A stretch of 64,000 nt of DNA from Agrobacterium sp. AGB01. GTDB lineage: Bacteria > Pseudomonadota > Alphaproteobacteria > Rhizobiales > Rhizobiaceae. Shown here piece after piece: positions 26,151 through 35,279 of this stretch. The number at the start of each line of letters is the position of its first letter. Positions within the stretch are counted from its first letter, which is position 1. The translations under genes were made by a program, and so were the position numbers. The stretch lies in NCBI RefSeq assembly GCF_014851585.1, contig NZ_JACVAB010000001.1:682001-746000 (forward strand), read 5' to 3'. The notes beneath the pieces are model-generated. The model had not been told where the DNA came from. It saw only the letters and a program-made list of their open reading frames with translations, and ran no database searches.

Positions 26151-27260
26151 TCAACAGATTTCGGTCTCTGAGATATTGATACCAAAACCCTCAAGGCCAA
26201 CATAGTGACGCTCACGGCTGGCCAGCAGCTTGATCGAACTAATGCCGAGATCTTTGAGGATTTGCGCGCCGAGACCAATTTCCAGCCACTCATGTTCGCG
26301 TGAACGAGCCTGTGCATGATCCTCGTCAATGGCTGTCTTTTTGCGGTTACGGCTTGGGTCACTTGCCTGACCAACACCGACAGAGCCTTCACGCAGGTAA
26401 ACGATGACGCCGCGGCCCTGTTCAGCAATTTTTTGCATATAGTGCTGCACCGGCTGCTTGTTGCCGAAAATGTCGTCAGCAACATTTTCAGGATGCAGAC
26501 GCACCGGAATATCGACGCCGTCACGGATATCACCAAAGATAATCGCCATGTGCTGCATCGGGTCCCAAGGCAGCGAATAGGTCTGTGCCTTTGCAGGGCC
26601 GTAGGGCGTATCGATGGTAAATTCAGATTCCATATCCACCAGCGTTTCTTTGCGCTGGCGATAAGCGATGAGATCGGCAACCGAAACCTGCTTCATGCCA
26701 TGGGTCTCGGCAAAAGCTGAAACCTGCGGGCCACGCATGACGGTGCCGTCATCATTGACCAACTCGCTGATCACGCCAATCAATGGCAGGCCCGCTAGCT
26801 TGCACAGATCAACGGCTGCTTCGGTATGGCCGGAGCGCATCAAAACGCCGCCTTCACGCGACACCAGCGGGAATATGTGGCCGGGGCGAGTAAAGTCGGC
26901 AGCGCCGACATTGGGATTGGCAAGGTTGCGAACCGTCAATGTGCGGTCATCGGCAGAAATACCGGTCGTGGTGCCGTGCTTGAAGTCGACGGAAACCGTA
27001 AAGGCCGTGGTGTGGGCGCTATCGTTTTCTGCCACCATCGCATTGAGGTTCAGGCGTTTCGCCTCCTCACGTGGCATGGGCGCACAAACAATACCGGAGG
27101 TGTGGCGCACGATGAAGGCCATTTTTTCCGCCGTGCAATGCACGGCAGCAACGATCAGGTCACCTTCGTTTTCACGATCATCATCATCCATGACAACAAC
27201 GATCTCACCGGCTTCGAAGGCGCGGATTGCTTCAACGACACGCTTTTGATCATAGGCCAT
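26151..27260 (-). CDS. ribB: 3,4-dihydroxy-2-butanone-4-phosphate synthase with degenerate GTP cyclohydrolase II domain (RibBX type)
   Basis: A 369-residue riboflavin-pathway protein. The RibB domain (about residues 1-205) is intact: acidic Mg site DDDDRENEGDLIVAA, HTSGIVCAP, GTTTGISADDRT and SREGGVLMRSGHTEAAVD. It converts ribulose 5-phosphate to the four-carbon riboflavin precursor. The C-terminal half is homologous to GTP cyclohydrolase II, but the zinc-ligand cysteines are gone: where RibA has SECLTGDVFGSLRCDCG this protein reads PENVADDIFGNKQPVQ. That domain is thus unlikely to hydrolyse GTP and may be regulatory. It lies ten bases after aroC on the same strand. Confidence 0.9.
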   Translation of the reverse strand: MAYDQKRVVEAIRAFEAGEIVVVMDDDDRENEGDLIVAAVHCTAEKMAFIVRHTSGIVCAPMPREEAKRLNLNAMVAENDSAHTTAFTVSVDFKHGTTTGISADDRTLTVRNLANPNVGAADFTRPGHIFPLVSREGGVLMRSGHTEAAVDLCKLAGLPLIGVISELVNDDGTVMRGPQVSAFAETHGMKQVSVADLIAYRQRKETLVDMESEFTIDTPYGPAKAQTYSLPWDPMQHMAIIFGDIRDGVDIPVRLHPENVADDIFGNKQPVQHYMQKIAEQGRGVIVYLREGSVGVGQASDPSRNRKKTAIDEDHAQARSREHEWLEIGLGAQILKDLGISSIKLLASRERHYVGLEGFGINISETEIC

Positions 27261-27270
27261 GTTCAGTTCC

Positions 27271-28368
27271 TTACTTCAGACGGCCGGTCTGGCCACGATC
27301 CCGCAGATAATGATCGGCAACAGTGCATGCCACCATCGCCTCGCCAATCGGTACGGCGCGAATACCGACGCAGGGGTCATGACGGCCCTTGGTACGAAGA
27401 TCGACGTTCTTACCGTCAGCATCAATCGACTGACGCTCGGTCAAAATGGAGGAGGTCGGCTTGATGGCAAACCGCGCAACGATCGGTTCACCGGTAGAGA
27501 TGCCGCCGAGAATACCGCCAGCATGGTTGGACAGGAATATCGGTTTGCCGTCATTGCCCATTCGCATCTGGTCGGCATTTTCTTCACCGGTCAGTTCGGC
27601 AGAGGCAAAACCTTCACCGATCTCGACACCCTTTACGGCATTGATCGACATCAGATTGCTGGTGATGTCCTGATCGAGCTTGGCATAGATTGGCGCGCCC
27701 AATCCGGCCGGCACATTTTCAGCGACCACTTCGACAACCGCACCAATCGAGGAACCGGCTTTGCGGATGCCGTCGAGATAGTCTTCCCAAACCGGAACCA
27801 TCTCTGCGTCAGGGCAGAAAAACGGGTTCTGGTCGATCTGGTTCCAGTCCCAGTTATCGCGGTTGATCTTGTGTTTGCCGATCTGCACCAGTGCGCCACG
27901 CACAGTGACCTGCGGCAGAATTTTTCGCGCCAGACCACCGGCCGCCACACGGGCTGCCGTTTCACGCGCCGACGAGCGGCCACCACCACGGTAATCACGA
28001 ATGCCGTATTTCAGATCATAGGTGTAATCGGCGTGCCCCGGACGATACTGGCGGGCAATTTCGCCGTAATCCTTCGAGCGCTGATCGGTATTTTCGATCA
28101 GCATGGAAATTGGAGTGCCGGTGGAAATGAATGTTTCGCCATCCTCATCCAGCATCACGCCGGAGAGTATCTTGACGATATCGTCTTCACGACGCTGCGT
28201 CACAAAACGGCTTTGGCCGGGTTTGCGCTTGTCGAGATAATCCTGAATGTCACGCTGGGTAAAACGGACGCCGGGAGGGCACCCATCAACGACACATCCC
28301 AAGGCTGGACCGTGGCTCTCGCCCCAGGTGGTAACGCGGAAAAGATGACCGAAAGTATTGTGCGACAT
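27271..28368 (-). CDS. aroC: Chorismate synthase
   Basis: A 365-residue FMN-dependent enzyme, the last step of the shikimate pathway (EPSP to chorismate). Signature segments are [20 protein letters not shown] at the start, [14 protein letters not shown] and [20 protein letters not shown] in the middle, and [17 protein letters not shown] near the end. The ORF opens six codons earlier (MPWSEY), but MSHNTFG is the standard start, giving the normal length. It leads the aroC-ribB pair. Confidence 0.95.
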   Translation of the reverse strand: MSHNTFGHLFRVTTWGESHGPALGCVVDGCPPGVRFTQRDIQDYLDKRKPGQSRFVTQRREDDIVKILSGVMLDEDGETFISTGTPISMLIENTDQRSKDYGEIARQYRPGHADYTYDLKYGIRDYRGGGRSSARETAARVAAGGLARKILPQVTVRGALVQIGKHKINRDNWDWNQIDQNPFFCPDAEMVPVWEDYLDGIRKAGSSIGAVVEVVAENVPAGLGAPIYAKLDQDITSNLMSINAVKGVEIGEGFASAELTGEENADQMRMGNDGKPIFLSNHAGGILGGISTGEPIVARFAIKPTSSILTERQSIDADGKNVDLRTKGRHDPCVGIRAVPIGEAMVACTVADHYLRDRGQTGRLK

Positions 28369-28500
28369 GTATTCAGACCAAGGCAATCGCGACCGTTTGT
28401 GAAGGGCGCATTGTTGATGAAAGCAAAGCTGTCATAGTGGAAAAAGGAAAGAAGGCAAAAGCCTTTCTTCCCGTGCGGCAAGAGAAACGGCAATCAAGCC

Positions 28501-31500
28501 TCAGGAGGCCATCGACCAGACGCCGGATTTCGCCTGTGCGGAAAAGTCTTCTGCGCTCAGCGGCTTGGCAAAGGCGTAACCCTGTAAGAGGTCACATCCC
28601 ATTTGCGCCAACATGGTAGCGTGATCCATGCTTTCCACGCCTTCCGCCACGGTTTCGATGCCAAGCGAGCGGGCAATATCGATAATCGAGCGAACGAGCG
28701 CGCGTTCCTGCGATGCCTCAAGAATGGGCATGACCAGCTGACGATCGATCTTCAGACGCTTCGGCTTCAGTCGCAGCAGACTGACGATCGAGGTGTGACC
28801 TGTACCGAAGTCGTCGACCTCGATATCAATGCCCAATGCTTTGATGCTTTCAATATTCGATGACACGAGATGTTCGCTCTCATCGAGGAAGATCGATTCT
28901 ACCAGTTCAAACGCCACTTCGCCGGGCATGATGTTCAAATCAGCCAGGCTTTCCATCAGGTGTTCGTTGTTGAGGCGGCGCAGCGACACGTTGACAGAAA
29001 CGCGGGGCAGGGTAACGCCCTTCAGGTTCCACAAACGTTTGTCGGTCAGCGCCGTTTCCAGCATCTGCCGATCAAGTGATGCCATGACGTTAAGGTCTTC
29101 GGCGATTTTCAGGAACTTGTCTGGCGTGACGATACCACGTGTCGGATGGCGCCAGCGGATGAGGGCTTCAGCACCGACAATCTGCCTGGTCCTGGCGCAG
29201 AACTGTGGCTGGTACCAGGTTTCAAACTCGCCGTTTTCGATGCCGACCAGAATTTCATCGGCGATACGTTTGGTGTTGATAACCTCAGCCTGCAGGTTCT
29301 GCGTAAAGAACTCATAGCGGTTACGGCCCATGCTTTTGGCACGATAAAGGGCAAGGTCGGCATTGATCAGCGTCTTGCGGGCATCTGCATGTATGCCCTC
29401 ACCAAACGCAATGCCGATGGAAACACCGCAACGGCAGGAAAAGCCCTCGAAATCCAGAGGTTGGCGGAAAGCGTCGATGATGTTGAGCGACAGGTCTTTC
29501 AGCGTCTCGCGGTCACAATTGTTCTGCACGACAATCACAAACTCGTCGCCGCCAATACGCGCCACCAGATCATCCTGATGCACATATTGTTTGAGGATTT
29601 TCGCAGCGTGAATAAGCATGGCGTCGCCGGCCGCGTGGCCAAGCGTGTCATTGATCTGTTTGAAGCGATCTAGATCCAAGTGGATGATCGCAAAACGGTT
29701 GCGGCTTTTGACCTCGCGTTGCGGCAGCGCATCCAGCTCCAGGTCCAGCTTGCGGCGGTTGAAAAGGCCAGTCAACGGGTCATGAAGTGAGTTATGCTCG
29801 ATGCGGTTCTTGGCAATTTCCAACTCGGCATTTTTGGCTTCCGCGTCTTCCTTGGCGGTCTGTAACTGCTGGGCCAGCAACATGTCGGCGGTAATATCAA
29901 AGGCAATACCGACGATTTTTCCCTCGCCACTCCGCCCTCTGTAAATCTGTCCTACGGACCGGACATAGCGCACCTCGCCGGAGGGCAGGCGGACACGCTG
30001 GATATCTGACAACTGCGTGTTGTTAGAGGTCGACGTGTCGGCGCGCTCCGCCGCAGTTTCTCGATCCTCCTGCACGAGACAATCCAGCCAACGCTGGCGA
30101 GATACGTGGCCGTTACCGATATACTCCAGCTCATAAAGCTGGTGCATGCGGCGATCCCAGATCGCACCATCTTGAGAGAGATGCGATTCCCATGTGCCGC
30201 ACTGGTAGGACGCAAGTGCAAGGTCCAGACGGCCGGAAAGCTGTTCCAGATCCTGTTCGCGGCTGAACAGCTCCTGCAGGGCGAGTTCTAGTTCCGCGTT
30301 TTTGATTTCACTGGTCGACATCGCATCGCGCAGGTTTTGCGCCATCATGCTGTCGGCAGACACATCCCAGGCAATGCCGGTCGTGCGGCGTGTGCCGTCC
30401 GGTCTGGTATAGTTGGCGCCGGCTGAGCGAATATACCTGATGGAGTTATCGGCCAGTTTCAACCGGTAGATTTGCGAGAATGTTTTGGTGCCAAGCATAC
30501 AGTTGAAGACATAGGCTTCCGTGGCCGCGCGGTCCTCCGCAACAATCATGCTTAACCAGCTCTGCAGCGACACATCCTGTTCCAGCATGGCCAGACCATG
30601 CAGACCGGAAGCACGTTCGTCCCAGAAGCAGCGTTCTCCATGTTCATCCAATTCCCAGATGCCGATGTTGGAAGACTCCATTGCCAGCTTGAAACGCTGG
30701 GAAATCTCCTGCAATCGGCTTTCACGGGCGCGAAGCACCGCGATGTTGCGGTTACGCTCTGAAATCAGGAAGCTCGCTATAAAAATTGGCAGGATCATCG
30801 CAATTGCAGCCGACGATAGCATAAGCCGGAAGGTGCCTTTGCCTTCAGGCATGGCATCCCAACCCTTTTTGGGGCTGGCCATGATGTCCCAGGAACCACC
30901 GGGAATATTCAGCTGTCTGATCGCAGGCTGCGAGTTGACGACATGGTCTGCGCCGATGAAGGCGGTGGTCGTATTGCTGTTTTTCAGCGCCACTTGCAGC
31001 CCGTCCATTTCCCGGGCGATCTCATTGTCGGGATGGGCATTGGCTGCATCCAGAAACTTGTCCTGATCGATAACAAGAACGACCGCGCCATGCGCGTTAG
31101 CCTGTTCTGTTTCGCTGTCCATGATCGGAACGACGAGAATAAGGGCACCATCCTCTGCATTGCTCATGATCGGTGCAGTCAGCTTGGTATCGGCAGGTGT
31201 TCCCTGACGAATTTCCTCAAGCCGCTTTTCCATCATCTGCCGGATTTTCTCTTTCGGAAAATCTGAGACCCATTGGGCGGGGTAGATGTTCTGCAACTGG
31301 TAGCCGGGTGCAAGCCCGATACTGATGAAATGACCGCTGGAATTGAGGTTATGTTCGGCGAGACTGCCAAACCGCTCAACTGGATCATTGGAAACATTGA
31401 TCGTGGAATGGGCCAGCGAGCGGATCAGGCTGACGTCATGATCAATACGCGCAGACAATCTGTTGCGCAAAAGCTGTGACAGATTATGCGCCGTGGTTCG

Positions 31501-31653
31501 CAATTCGGTGCGGAAATTCTCAGTATGGCGCATGTCCACGACAAGAACCGCGATAATCACCACGCAGGAAAGCAACACCGATGCGACAATTGAACCGCGA
31601 TAAGTACGTGAAATGCCTGTATATTTTTTCTGGAAAAAAGATGCCGCACTCAA
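28501..31653 (-). CDS. Membrane CHASE-PAS-PAS-GGDEF-EAL cyclic-di-GMP protein
   Basis: A 1050-residue c-di-GMP signalling protein. TM1 is at about 20-42, followed by a periplasmic CHASE-type sensor (about 60-265) and TM2 near 280-300 (LMLSSAAIAMILPIFIASFL). Two PAS domains lie near 315-440 and 475-595 and share a common style (IRYIRSAGANYTRPDG; VRYVRSVGQIYRGRSG). The GGDEF domain has ARIGGDEFVIVV, and the inhibitory RxxD site reads HQDD, so product inhibition is probably lost. The EAL domain keeps EALIRW, NVSLRRL, ELVES, DDFGTGHTS, KIDRQL, AEGVES and LLQGYAFAKPL, so phosphodiesterase activity looks intact. It may make or degrade c-di-GMP in response to a periplasmic ligand. Confidence 0.9.
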   Translation of the reverse strand: MSAASFFQKKYTGISRTYRGSIVASVLLSCVVIIAVLVVDMRHTENFRTELRTTAHNLSQLLRNRLSARIDHDVSLIRSLAHSTINVSNDPVERFGSLAEHNLNSSGHFISIGLAPGYQLQNIYPAQWVSDFPKEKIRQMMEKRLEEIRQGTPADTKLTAPIMSNAEDGALILVVPIMDSETEQANAHGAVVLVIDQDKFLDAANAHPDNEIAREMDGLQVALKNSNTTTAFIGADHVVNSQPAIRQLNIPGGSWDIMASPKKGWDAMPEGKGTFRLMLSSAAIAMILPIFIASFLISERNRNIAVLRARESRLQEISQRFKLAMESSNIGIWELDEHGERCFWDERASGLHGLAMLEQDVSLQSWLSMIVAEDRAATEAYVFNCMLGTKTFSQIYRLKLADNSIRYIRSAGANYTRPDGTRRTTGIAWDVSADSMMAQNLRDAMSTSEIKNAELELALQELFSREQDLEQLSGRLDLALASYQCGTWESHLSQDGAIWDRRMHQLYELEYIGNGHVSRQRWLDCLVQEDRETAAERADTSTSNNTQLSDIQRVRLPSGEVRYVRSVGQIYRGRSGEGKIVGIAFDITADMLLAQQLQTAKEDAEAKNAELEIAKNRIEHNSLHDPLTGLFNRRKLDLELDALPQREVKSRNRFAIIHLDLDRFKQINDTLGHAAGDAMLIHAAKILKQYVHQDDLVARIGGDEFVIVVQNNCDRETLKDLSLNIIDAFRQPLDFEGFSCRCGVSIGIAFGEGIHADARKTLINADLALYRAKSMGRNRYEFFTQNLQAEVINTKRIADEILVGIENGEFETWYQPQFCARTRQIVGAEALIRWRHPTRGIVTPDKFLKIAEDLNVMASLDRQMLETALTDKRLWNLKGVTLPRVSVNVSLRRLNNEHLMESLADLNIMPGEVAFELVESIFLDESEHLVSSNIESIKALGIDIEVDDFGTGHTSIVSLLRLKPKRLKIDRQLVMPILEASQERALVRSIIDIARSLGIETVAEGVESMDHATMLAQMGCDLLQGYAFAKPLSAEDFSAQAKSGVWSMAS

Positions 31654-31958
31654 ATCGGGAAAACTCTCCTCGCCAAAAAGTGTGCCGTGTTACGGAAATA
31701 CTGCGCAATACAGCACAGATTTCACAGGCATTCTCATTTTACCCAGGCTCGCACTATAGTCGACGCGAGTTAATTTAGACTTGAAATTTTACTTGGCACG
31801 GGATGGTGGGGAAATCTCTTTGCGGGCGCTTGATTGCACTAAAAATTCAGGTCATCAATTGCGCCAAAATGTCATTGTTACGGGCGAATTCCGCCACAAT
31901 CAGGAGGCAAATCTTGTCAAAGGTTTTGATGGCGAATGCGCTTGGGAAGGTTAAGTCG
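31654..31958. other. Divergent intergenic region GGDEF-EAL gene / DUF1344 gene
   Basis: 305 bases, AT-rich around 31765-31795 (GAGTTAATTTAGACTTGAAA), probably promoter DNA. The DUF1344 frame is open back to 31803 but without signal-peptide character before 31959. I see no nameable operator. Confidence 0.35.
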
Positions 31959-32219
31959 ATGCGTTTGATGATTGCAGCACTGTTGGCGACGGCAAGCTTC
32001 TTGTCTCCGATCAACGGCTTCGCTCAGAGTGCGGATGTCGAATCCACCATCAGCAAGGTCGACGAAAATGGCCTGACCATTACCCTGAGCGATGGCAAGA
32101 ACTACAAGGTTCCGGAGGAGTTTAACTTCGAAGGGCTGAAGGCTGGCGTAAAGGTCGTCGTGTTCTACACCGAAGTTGATGGCAAGCGCGTCGTTGACGA
32201 TCTGGAAGTTGTCCAGTAA
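31959..32219 (+). CDS. DUF1344 periplasmic protein
   Basis: An 86-residue exported protein. The signal peptide ends at INGFAQS after MRLMIAALLATASFLSP. The mature domain is a small beta fold (VESTISKVDENGLTITLSDG, KNYKVPEEFNFEGLKAG, VKVVVFYTEVDGKRVV), typical of DUF1344, a family common in Hyphomicrobiales and of unknown function. ATG at 31959 was chosen because GGGAAGG lies eight bases upstream. A terminator hairpin follows at 32253. Confidence 0.85.
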   Translation: MRLMIAALLATASFLSPINGFAQSADVESTISKVDENGLTITLSDGKNYKVPEEFNFEGLKAGVKVVVFYTEVDGKRVVDDLEVVQ

Positions 32220-32252
32220 CGCCGCAGTCATCGACCTGTTTTGAAGAATAAG

Positions 32253-32284
32253 GACTGGCTGATTACAGCCAGTCAGCCGTTTTA
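32253..32284. terminator. Convergent terminator hairpin
   Basis: GACTGGCTG and CAGCCAGTC form a perfect 9-bp stem with an ATTA loop, followed on the plus strand by AGCCGTTTTAT. It overlaps the stop of the minus-strand phosphatase gene and probably serves both. Confidence 0.6.
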
Positions 32285-32853
32285 TCGGCAAGCGAAATTT
32301 TCAGGATTCGATCCTGCGGAATTTCCGTGTTGGCCGCAACTGCAGTATCCATTCCCGTGACCAGCCTGAAAATTGAGCGGATAACGCCGCCGTGGCAGAC
32401 ACAGACCGTTGGCTTGTCGACAGACGACAGCCATGCCCCGATGCGCCATGAGAGAATCTCGTAGCTTTCGGCATGTTTGCCTGGCGGGATAAAGTCCCAT
32501 TTGGCGCGGTTGCGGGCTTTCACGCGGTCAGGCACTTCAAGTTTCAGTTCGGGCAGGGTGCGGCCTTCCCAGTCGCCGAAGGAAATCTCGACCAGTCTAT
32601 CGTCGGTTCTATAGTCGAGTGCAGGTAGCTGCATCGCGCTGCGGATAAGCTGCATTGTCTCGCGTGTACGGCCAAGCGGGCTGGCCACGAAATCAAACTG
32701 CGAGACAGTATCACCAAGCAGGTCGCTCAGCGCCTTGCCGTTCGCAACCGCCTGGCTGCGCCCGAAGTCATTCAGCGGTATGTCTTTTTGCCCTTGAAGG
32801 CGGCGTTCGGCATTCCAGTCGGTCTGTCCATGTCTGATTACATAGATAAGCAC
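32263..32853 (-). CDS. Histidine phosphatase family protein (phosphoglycerate-mutase-like)
   Basis: A 196-residue protein. The phospho-histidine motif is at the very N-terminus (IRHGQTDWNAE), and the second active-site His is in CVCHGGVIRSIFR near residue 153. In between, SPLGRTRETMQLI and the Glu in DDRLVEISFGDWEG complete the usual set. It is a cofactor-independent-of-substrate-unknown phosphatase rather than a proven mutase. It follows fabI by 34 bases on the same strand. Confidence 0.85.
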   Translation of the reverse strand: MLIYVIRHGQTDWNAERRLQGQKDIPLNDFGRSQAVANGKALSDLLGDTVSQFDFVASPLGRTRETMQLIRSAMQLPALDYRTDDRLVEISFGDWEGRTLPELKLEVPDRVKARNRAKWDFIPPGKHAESYEILSWRIGAWLSSVDKPTVCVCHGGVIRSIFRLVTGMDTAVAANTEIPQDRILKISLADKTADWL

Positions 32854-32887
32854 GCGTATCCTTTCGCCGCCTTCCGGCGTATTTCAA

Positions 32888-33706
32888 TCAGTCTTTCACT
32901 ACGGAGATGTCTGGCGCATCCACGGCCTTCATGCCGATGGTGTGGTAACCCGAATCGACGTGATGAATTTCGCCGGTAACGCCGGTCGAAAGATCAGACA
33001 GCAGATAAAGCGCAGACTTGCCAACTTCTTCGATGGACACGGTACGCTTCAGCGGCGCGTTATATTCGTTCCATTTCAGGATATAACGGAAGTCACCGAT
33101 GCCAGATGCAGCGAGCGTCTTGATCGGGCCGGCCGAAACCGCGTTGACGCGAATGCCGCGGTTGCCGAGATCAACCGCCAGGTAACGAACGCTGGCTTCG
33201 AGAGCAGCCTTTGCAACGCCCATGACGTTGTAGTTCGGCATGACCTTTTCCGCACCGTAATAGGTGAGGGTGATGATCGAGCCGCCATCATTCATGATAG
33301 GCTCTGCGCGCTTGGCGACAGCCGCAAGCGAGAACACCGAAATGTCCATCGTGCGGTTGAAGTTGTCACGGCTGGTATCGAGGTAACGACCGGTCAGCTC
33401 GTCCTTGTCGGAAAACGCGATGGCGTGAACAACGAAGTCGATCTTGCCCCAATGCTTTTCCAGCGCAGCAAAAACCTCATCGATTGTTCCAAGGTCCGTC
33501 ACGTCACAGTGGCCGGCCATGAAGGCACCCAACTCTTGTGCAAGCGGTTCAACACGCTTTTTCAAAGCGTCACCCTGCCAGGTCAATGCAAGTTCGGCAC
33601 CTGCATCGGCGCAAGCCTTGGCAATGCCCCAAGCGATTGAGCGGTTGTTTGCAACGCCCATGATGAGGCCGCGTTTGCCAGCCATAAGGCCGGATGTCTG
33701 AGCCAT
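32888..33706 (-). CDS. fabI: Enoyl-[acyl-carrier-protein] reductase (NADH)
   Basis: A 272-residue short-chain reductase, the last step of each fatty-acid elongation cycle. The NADH-binding start is GKRGLIMGVANNRSIAWGIA (about residues 10-29), followed by DFVVHAIAFSDKDEL and TLTYYGAEKVMPNYNVMGVA with the catalytic Tyr and Lys. The ORF is open upstream to 33868, but ATG at 33706 (MAQTSGLM) has AGGGAG eight bases before it and gives the family length. The leader contains a 20-bp perfect hairpin only about 20 bases before the start. Target family of triclosan-type inhibitors. Confidence 0.94.
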   Translation of the reverse strand: MAQTSGLMAGKRGLIMGVANNRSIAWGIAKACADAGAELALTWQGDALKKRVEPLAQELGAFMAGHCDVTDLGTIDEVFAALEKHWGKIDFVVHAIAFSDKDELTGRYLDTSRDNFNRTMDISVFSLAAVAKRAEPIMNDGGSIITLTYYGAEKVMPNYNVMGVAKAALEASVRYLAVDLGNRGIRVNAVSAGPIKTLAASGIGDFRYILKWNEYNAPLKRTVSIEEVGKSALYLLSDLSTGVTGEIHHVDSGYHTIGMKAVDAPDISVVKD

Positions 33707-33724
33707 GTTATGCTCCCTGATACC

Positions 33725-33874
33725 TACAGCGTCCTTGTGCGTTTGAGAAAACGCACAAGGACGCTGTAATATTTTAAGTTGCTGCAAGATTTTCACCGCA
33801 AATCGATTCCGATTTAGGGTGATGCAGTGGATTGACCTGCCTATGGCATAGCCTGCTTGCCGGTTCAAGCAGGC
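33725..33874. repeat. Palindromic intergenic repeat (three hairpins; RIME-like)
   Basis: Three stacked inverted repeats fill most of the gap between the J-domain gene and fabI. At 33725-33768 a 20-bp perfect stem starts TACAGCGTCC and has a GAGA loop. At 33781-33836 GCTGCA, CACC and AAATCG pair with CGATTT, GGTG and TGCA. At 33851-33874 GCCTGCTTG pairs with CAAGCAGGC. The motifs GGACGCTGTA, TTGCTGCA and AAATCGATTCCGATTT recall the short mosaic palindromes repeated many times in Rhizobiaceae genomes, from memory. All of it would be in the fabI leader or the tail of the preceding transcript. Confidence 0.7.
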
Positions 33875-33938
33875 AGAGGATCATCTCCTGTTAGGGAGTG
33901 TCACAAAGGGTGCTTGACCAACAGGTTTCGTGAAAATG

Positions 33939-35075
33939 TCACAAATAAAGGCCCTGACGCATGTGGCGCATCAGGTCTGTTACCTTTTCGTCGGGCTTTT
34001 CCAGAAGCACGATGCGGATTTCCATTACCAGATCACCGCGTTCGCCTTTGTCGTCGTAGAGACCTTTACCAGGAATACGGATAGTCTGGTCGGAACCGGA
34101 CCATGCCGGCACGGTGACGGAAATTTCGCCTTCGGGCGCCAGCAATGTAGTTTCACACCCGAGCACGGCATCCTGCAACGACACCGAAAGAGGAGTGTGG
34201 ATATCGTATCCATTGATCCTGAAATTGTCGCTGCGTGCGGCAAGCAGGGTAATGGTCAGATCGCCGCGCTGCATGCCGGGGATCTTCAGGCCCTGACCTT
34301 TAAGCCGCACAACATGACCGTGGGTCATGCCAGGCTCGATCTGGAACCGGACCTCGCGTTCGTCGCTTAGCGTCAAGCTGACAGATTTCTTTTCCAGGAA
34401 ATCGCTGACAGTGACGGTTGCTTCCGCCGTGATATCAGGCGCTTTTTCAATCACCTGGCTTGTGCCCGTCAGGCGTTTGAAAAGGGATGTGATGAAGGAT
34501 CCGGCAGCAGCGATAGCCGCCGGTGTCTTGTCACCGGATGCATCGGTTTCGGAATAGGCCTGAGCCTCGTTTGATGTGGTGCCGTTGCCAGAAGTGCCAG
34601 CCGTACCGGAAGTGCTGCTATCGCTTGCAGAGGTTTTTGCCTGCTGCTGGCGCGCCTGCGCACCAAAAATCCGCTCCAGCATATCTTCCGGCGCTTCGGG
34701 TGCTGTCGCATCGGCAGGCTTGCCGGAGGCAGCGCCCTGCGGTTTGCGGGCTTCGGCCTTTGCCAATTCTTCCATCAGCTTTTCGGCAGCCTTTGCGCGT
34801 TCGGCGGCCTCACGGGCGGCTTCGCGCTGCTGCATGATGGTCTGCTCGCGGTGTTTTTGTGCCGCTGCCTTGCGCGCCTGATCATAGCGGTCACGCTTTT
34901 TGGGATCTTTCAGAACGTCGTAGGCCTGCCCAACCTCGGCAAAACGCTGCGATGCATTGGGGTCATCCCGGTTCTGGTCGGGATGGATTGACTTGGCTTT
35001 GGAGCGCCACGCCGCCTTGATCTCGTCGGCGGGAGCATCACGTTTGACGCCAAGCACGGAATAAGGATCACGCAT
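33939..35075 (-). CDS. J-domain co-chaperone (DnaJ C-terminal type, CbpA-like)
   Basis: A 378-residue DnaJ-family protein. The J domain covers about residues 1-66 (DPYSVLGVKRDAPADEIKAA, the essential HPD in SIHPDQNRDD, and VLKDPKKRDRYD). A long Ala/Lys/Glu-rich, coiled-coil-like linker (about 67-190) replaces the Gly/Phe and zinc-finger regions. The substrate-binding C-terminal domains end the protein (GMTHGHVVRLKGQGLKIPGM, IRIPGKGLYDDKGERGDLVM). It should stimulate DnaK, like CbpA. ATG at 35075 is preferred over GTG at 35084. It precedes fabI on the same strand, across the palindromic repeat. Confidence 0.88.
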   Translation of the reverse strand: MRDPYSVLGVKRDAPADEIKAAWRSKAKSIHPDQNRDDPNASQRFAEVGQAYDVLKDPKKRDRYDQARKAAAQKHREQTIMQQREAAREAAERAKAAEKLMEELAKAEARKPQGAASGKPADATAPEAPEDMLERIFGAQARQQQAKTSASDSSTSGTAGTSGNGTTSNEAQAYSETDASGDKTPAAIAAAGSFITSLFKRLTGTSQVIEKAPDITAEATVTVSDFLEKKSVSLTLSDEREVRFQIEPGMTHGHVVRLKGQGLKIPGMQRGDLTITLLAARSDNFRINGYDIHTPLSVSLQDAVLGCETTLLAPEGEISVTVPAWSGSDQTIRIPGKGLYDDKGERGDLVMEIRIVLLEKPDEKVTDLMRHMRQGLYL

Positions 35076-35105
35076 CTGAACCACCGGTAACGCTTTTCCC
35101 TGTTC

Positions 35106-35120
35106 TTCTCATCATGAGAA
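35106..35120. repeat. Small perfect palindrome upstream of the J-domain gene
   Basis: TTCTCAT-C-ATGAGAA, 7-bp perfect arms with one central base, about 30 bases before the J-domain start. It could be an operator for a dimeric regulator, or chance. Confidence 0.3.
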
Positions 35121-35279
35121 CGAGGGTGAAAATACACTTGCGGTAAGCTGGTCGCGATCATTCGCGCCCTCTTCCTGCTTAAACTGCACAAGACTTTGGC
35201 GACAAGTTGCTAATCAGACCTTTACGCGCGGGGTTCAGCCGCGCTCCCAGCGGGTTTTCGCGTGGATAAGGTAAATAGA

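Noticed and set aside
27259-28437. Plus-strand ORF of 392 codons opposite aroC
   Set aside because: Complete overlap with the well-supported aroC gene; no domain, no ribosome-binding site.
33840-33900. tRNA-like GGTTCAAG segment
   Set aside because: It is the loop and right arm of the third hairpin of the palindromic repeat; no acceptor or anticodon stems can be drawn.
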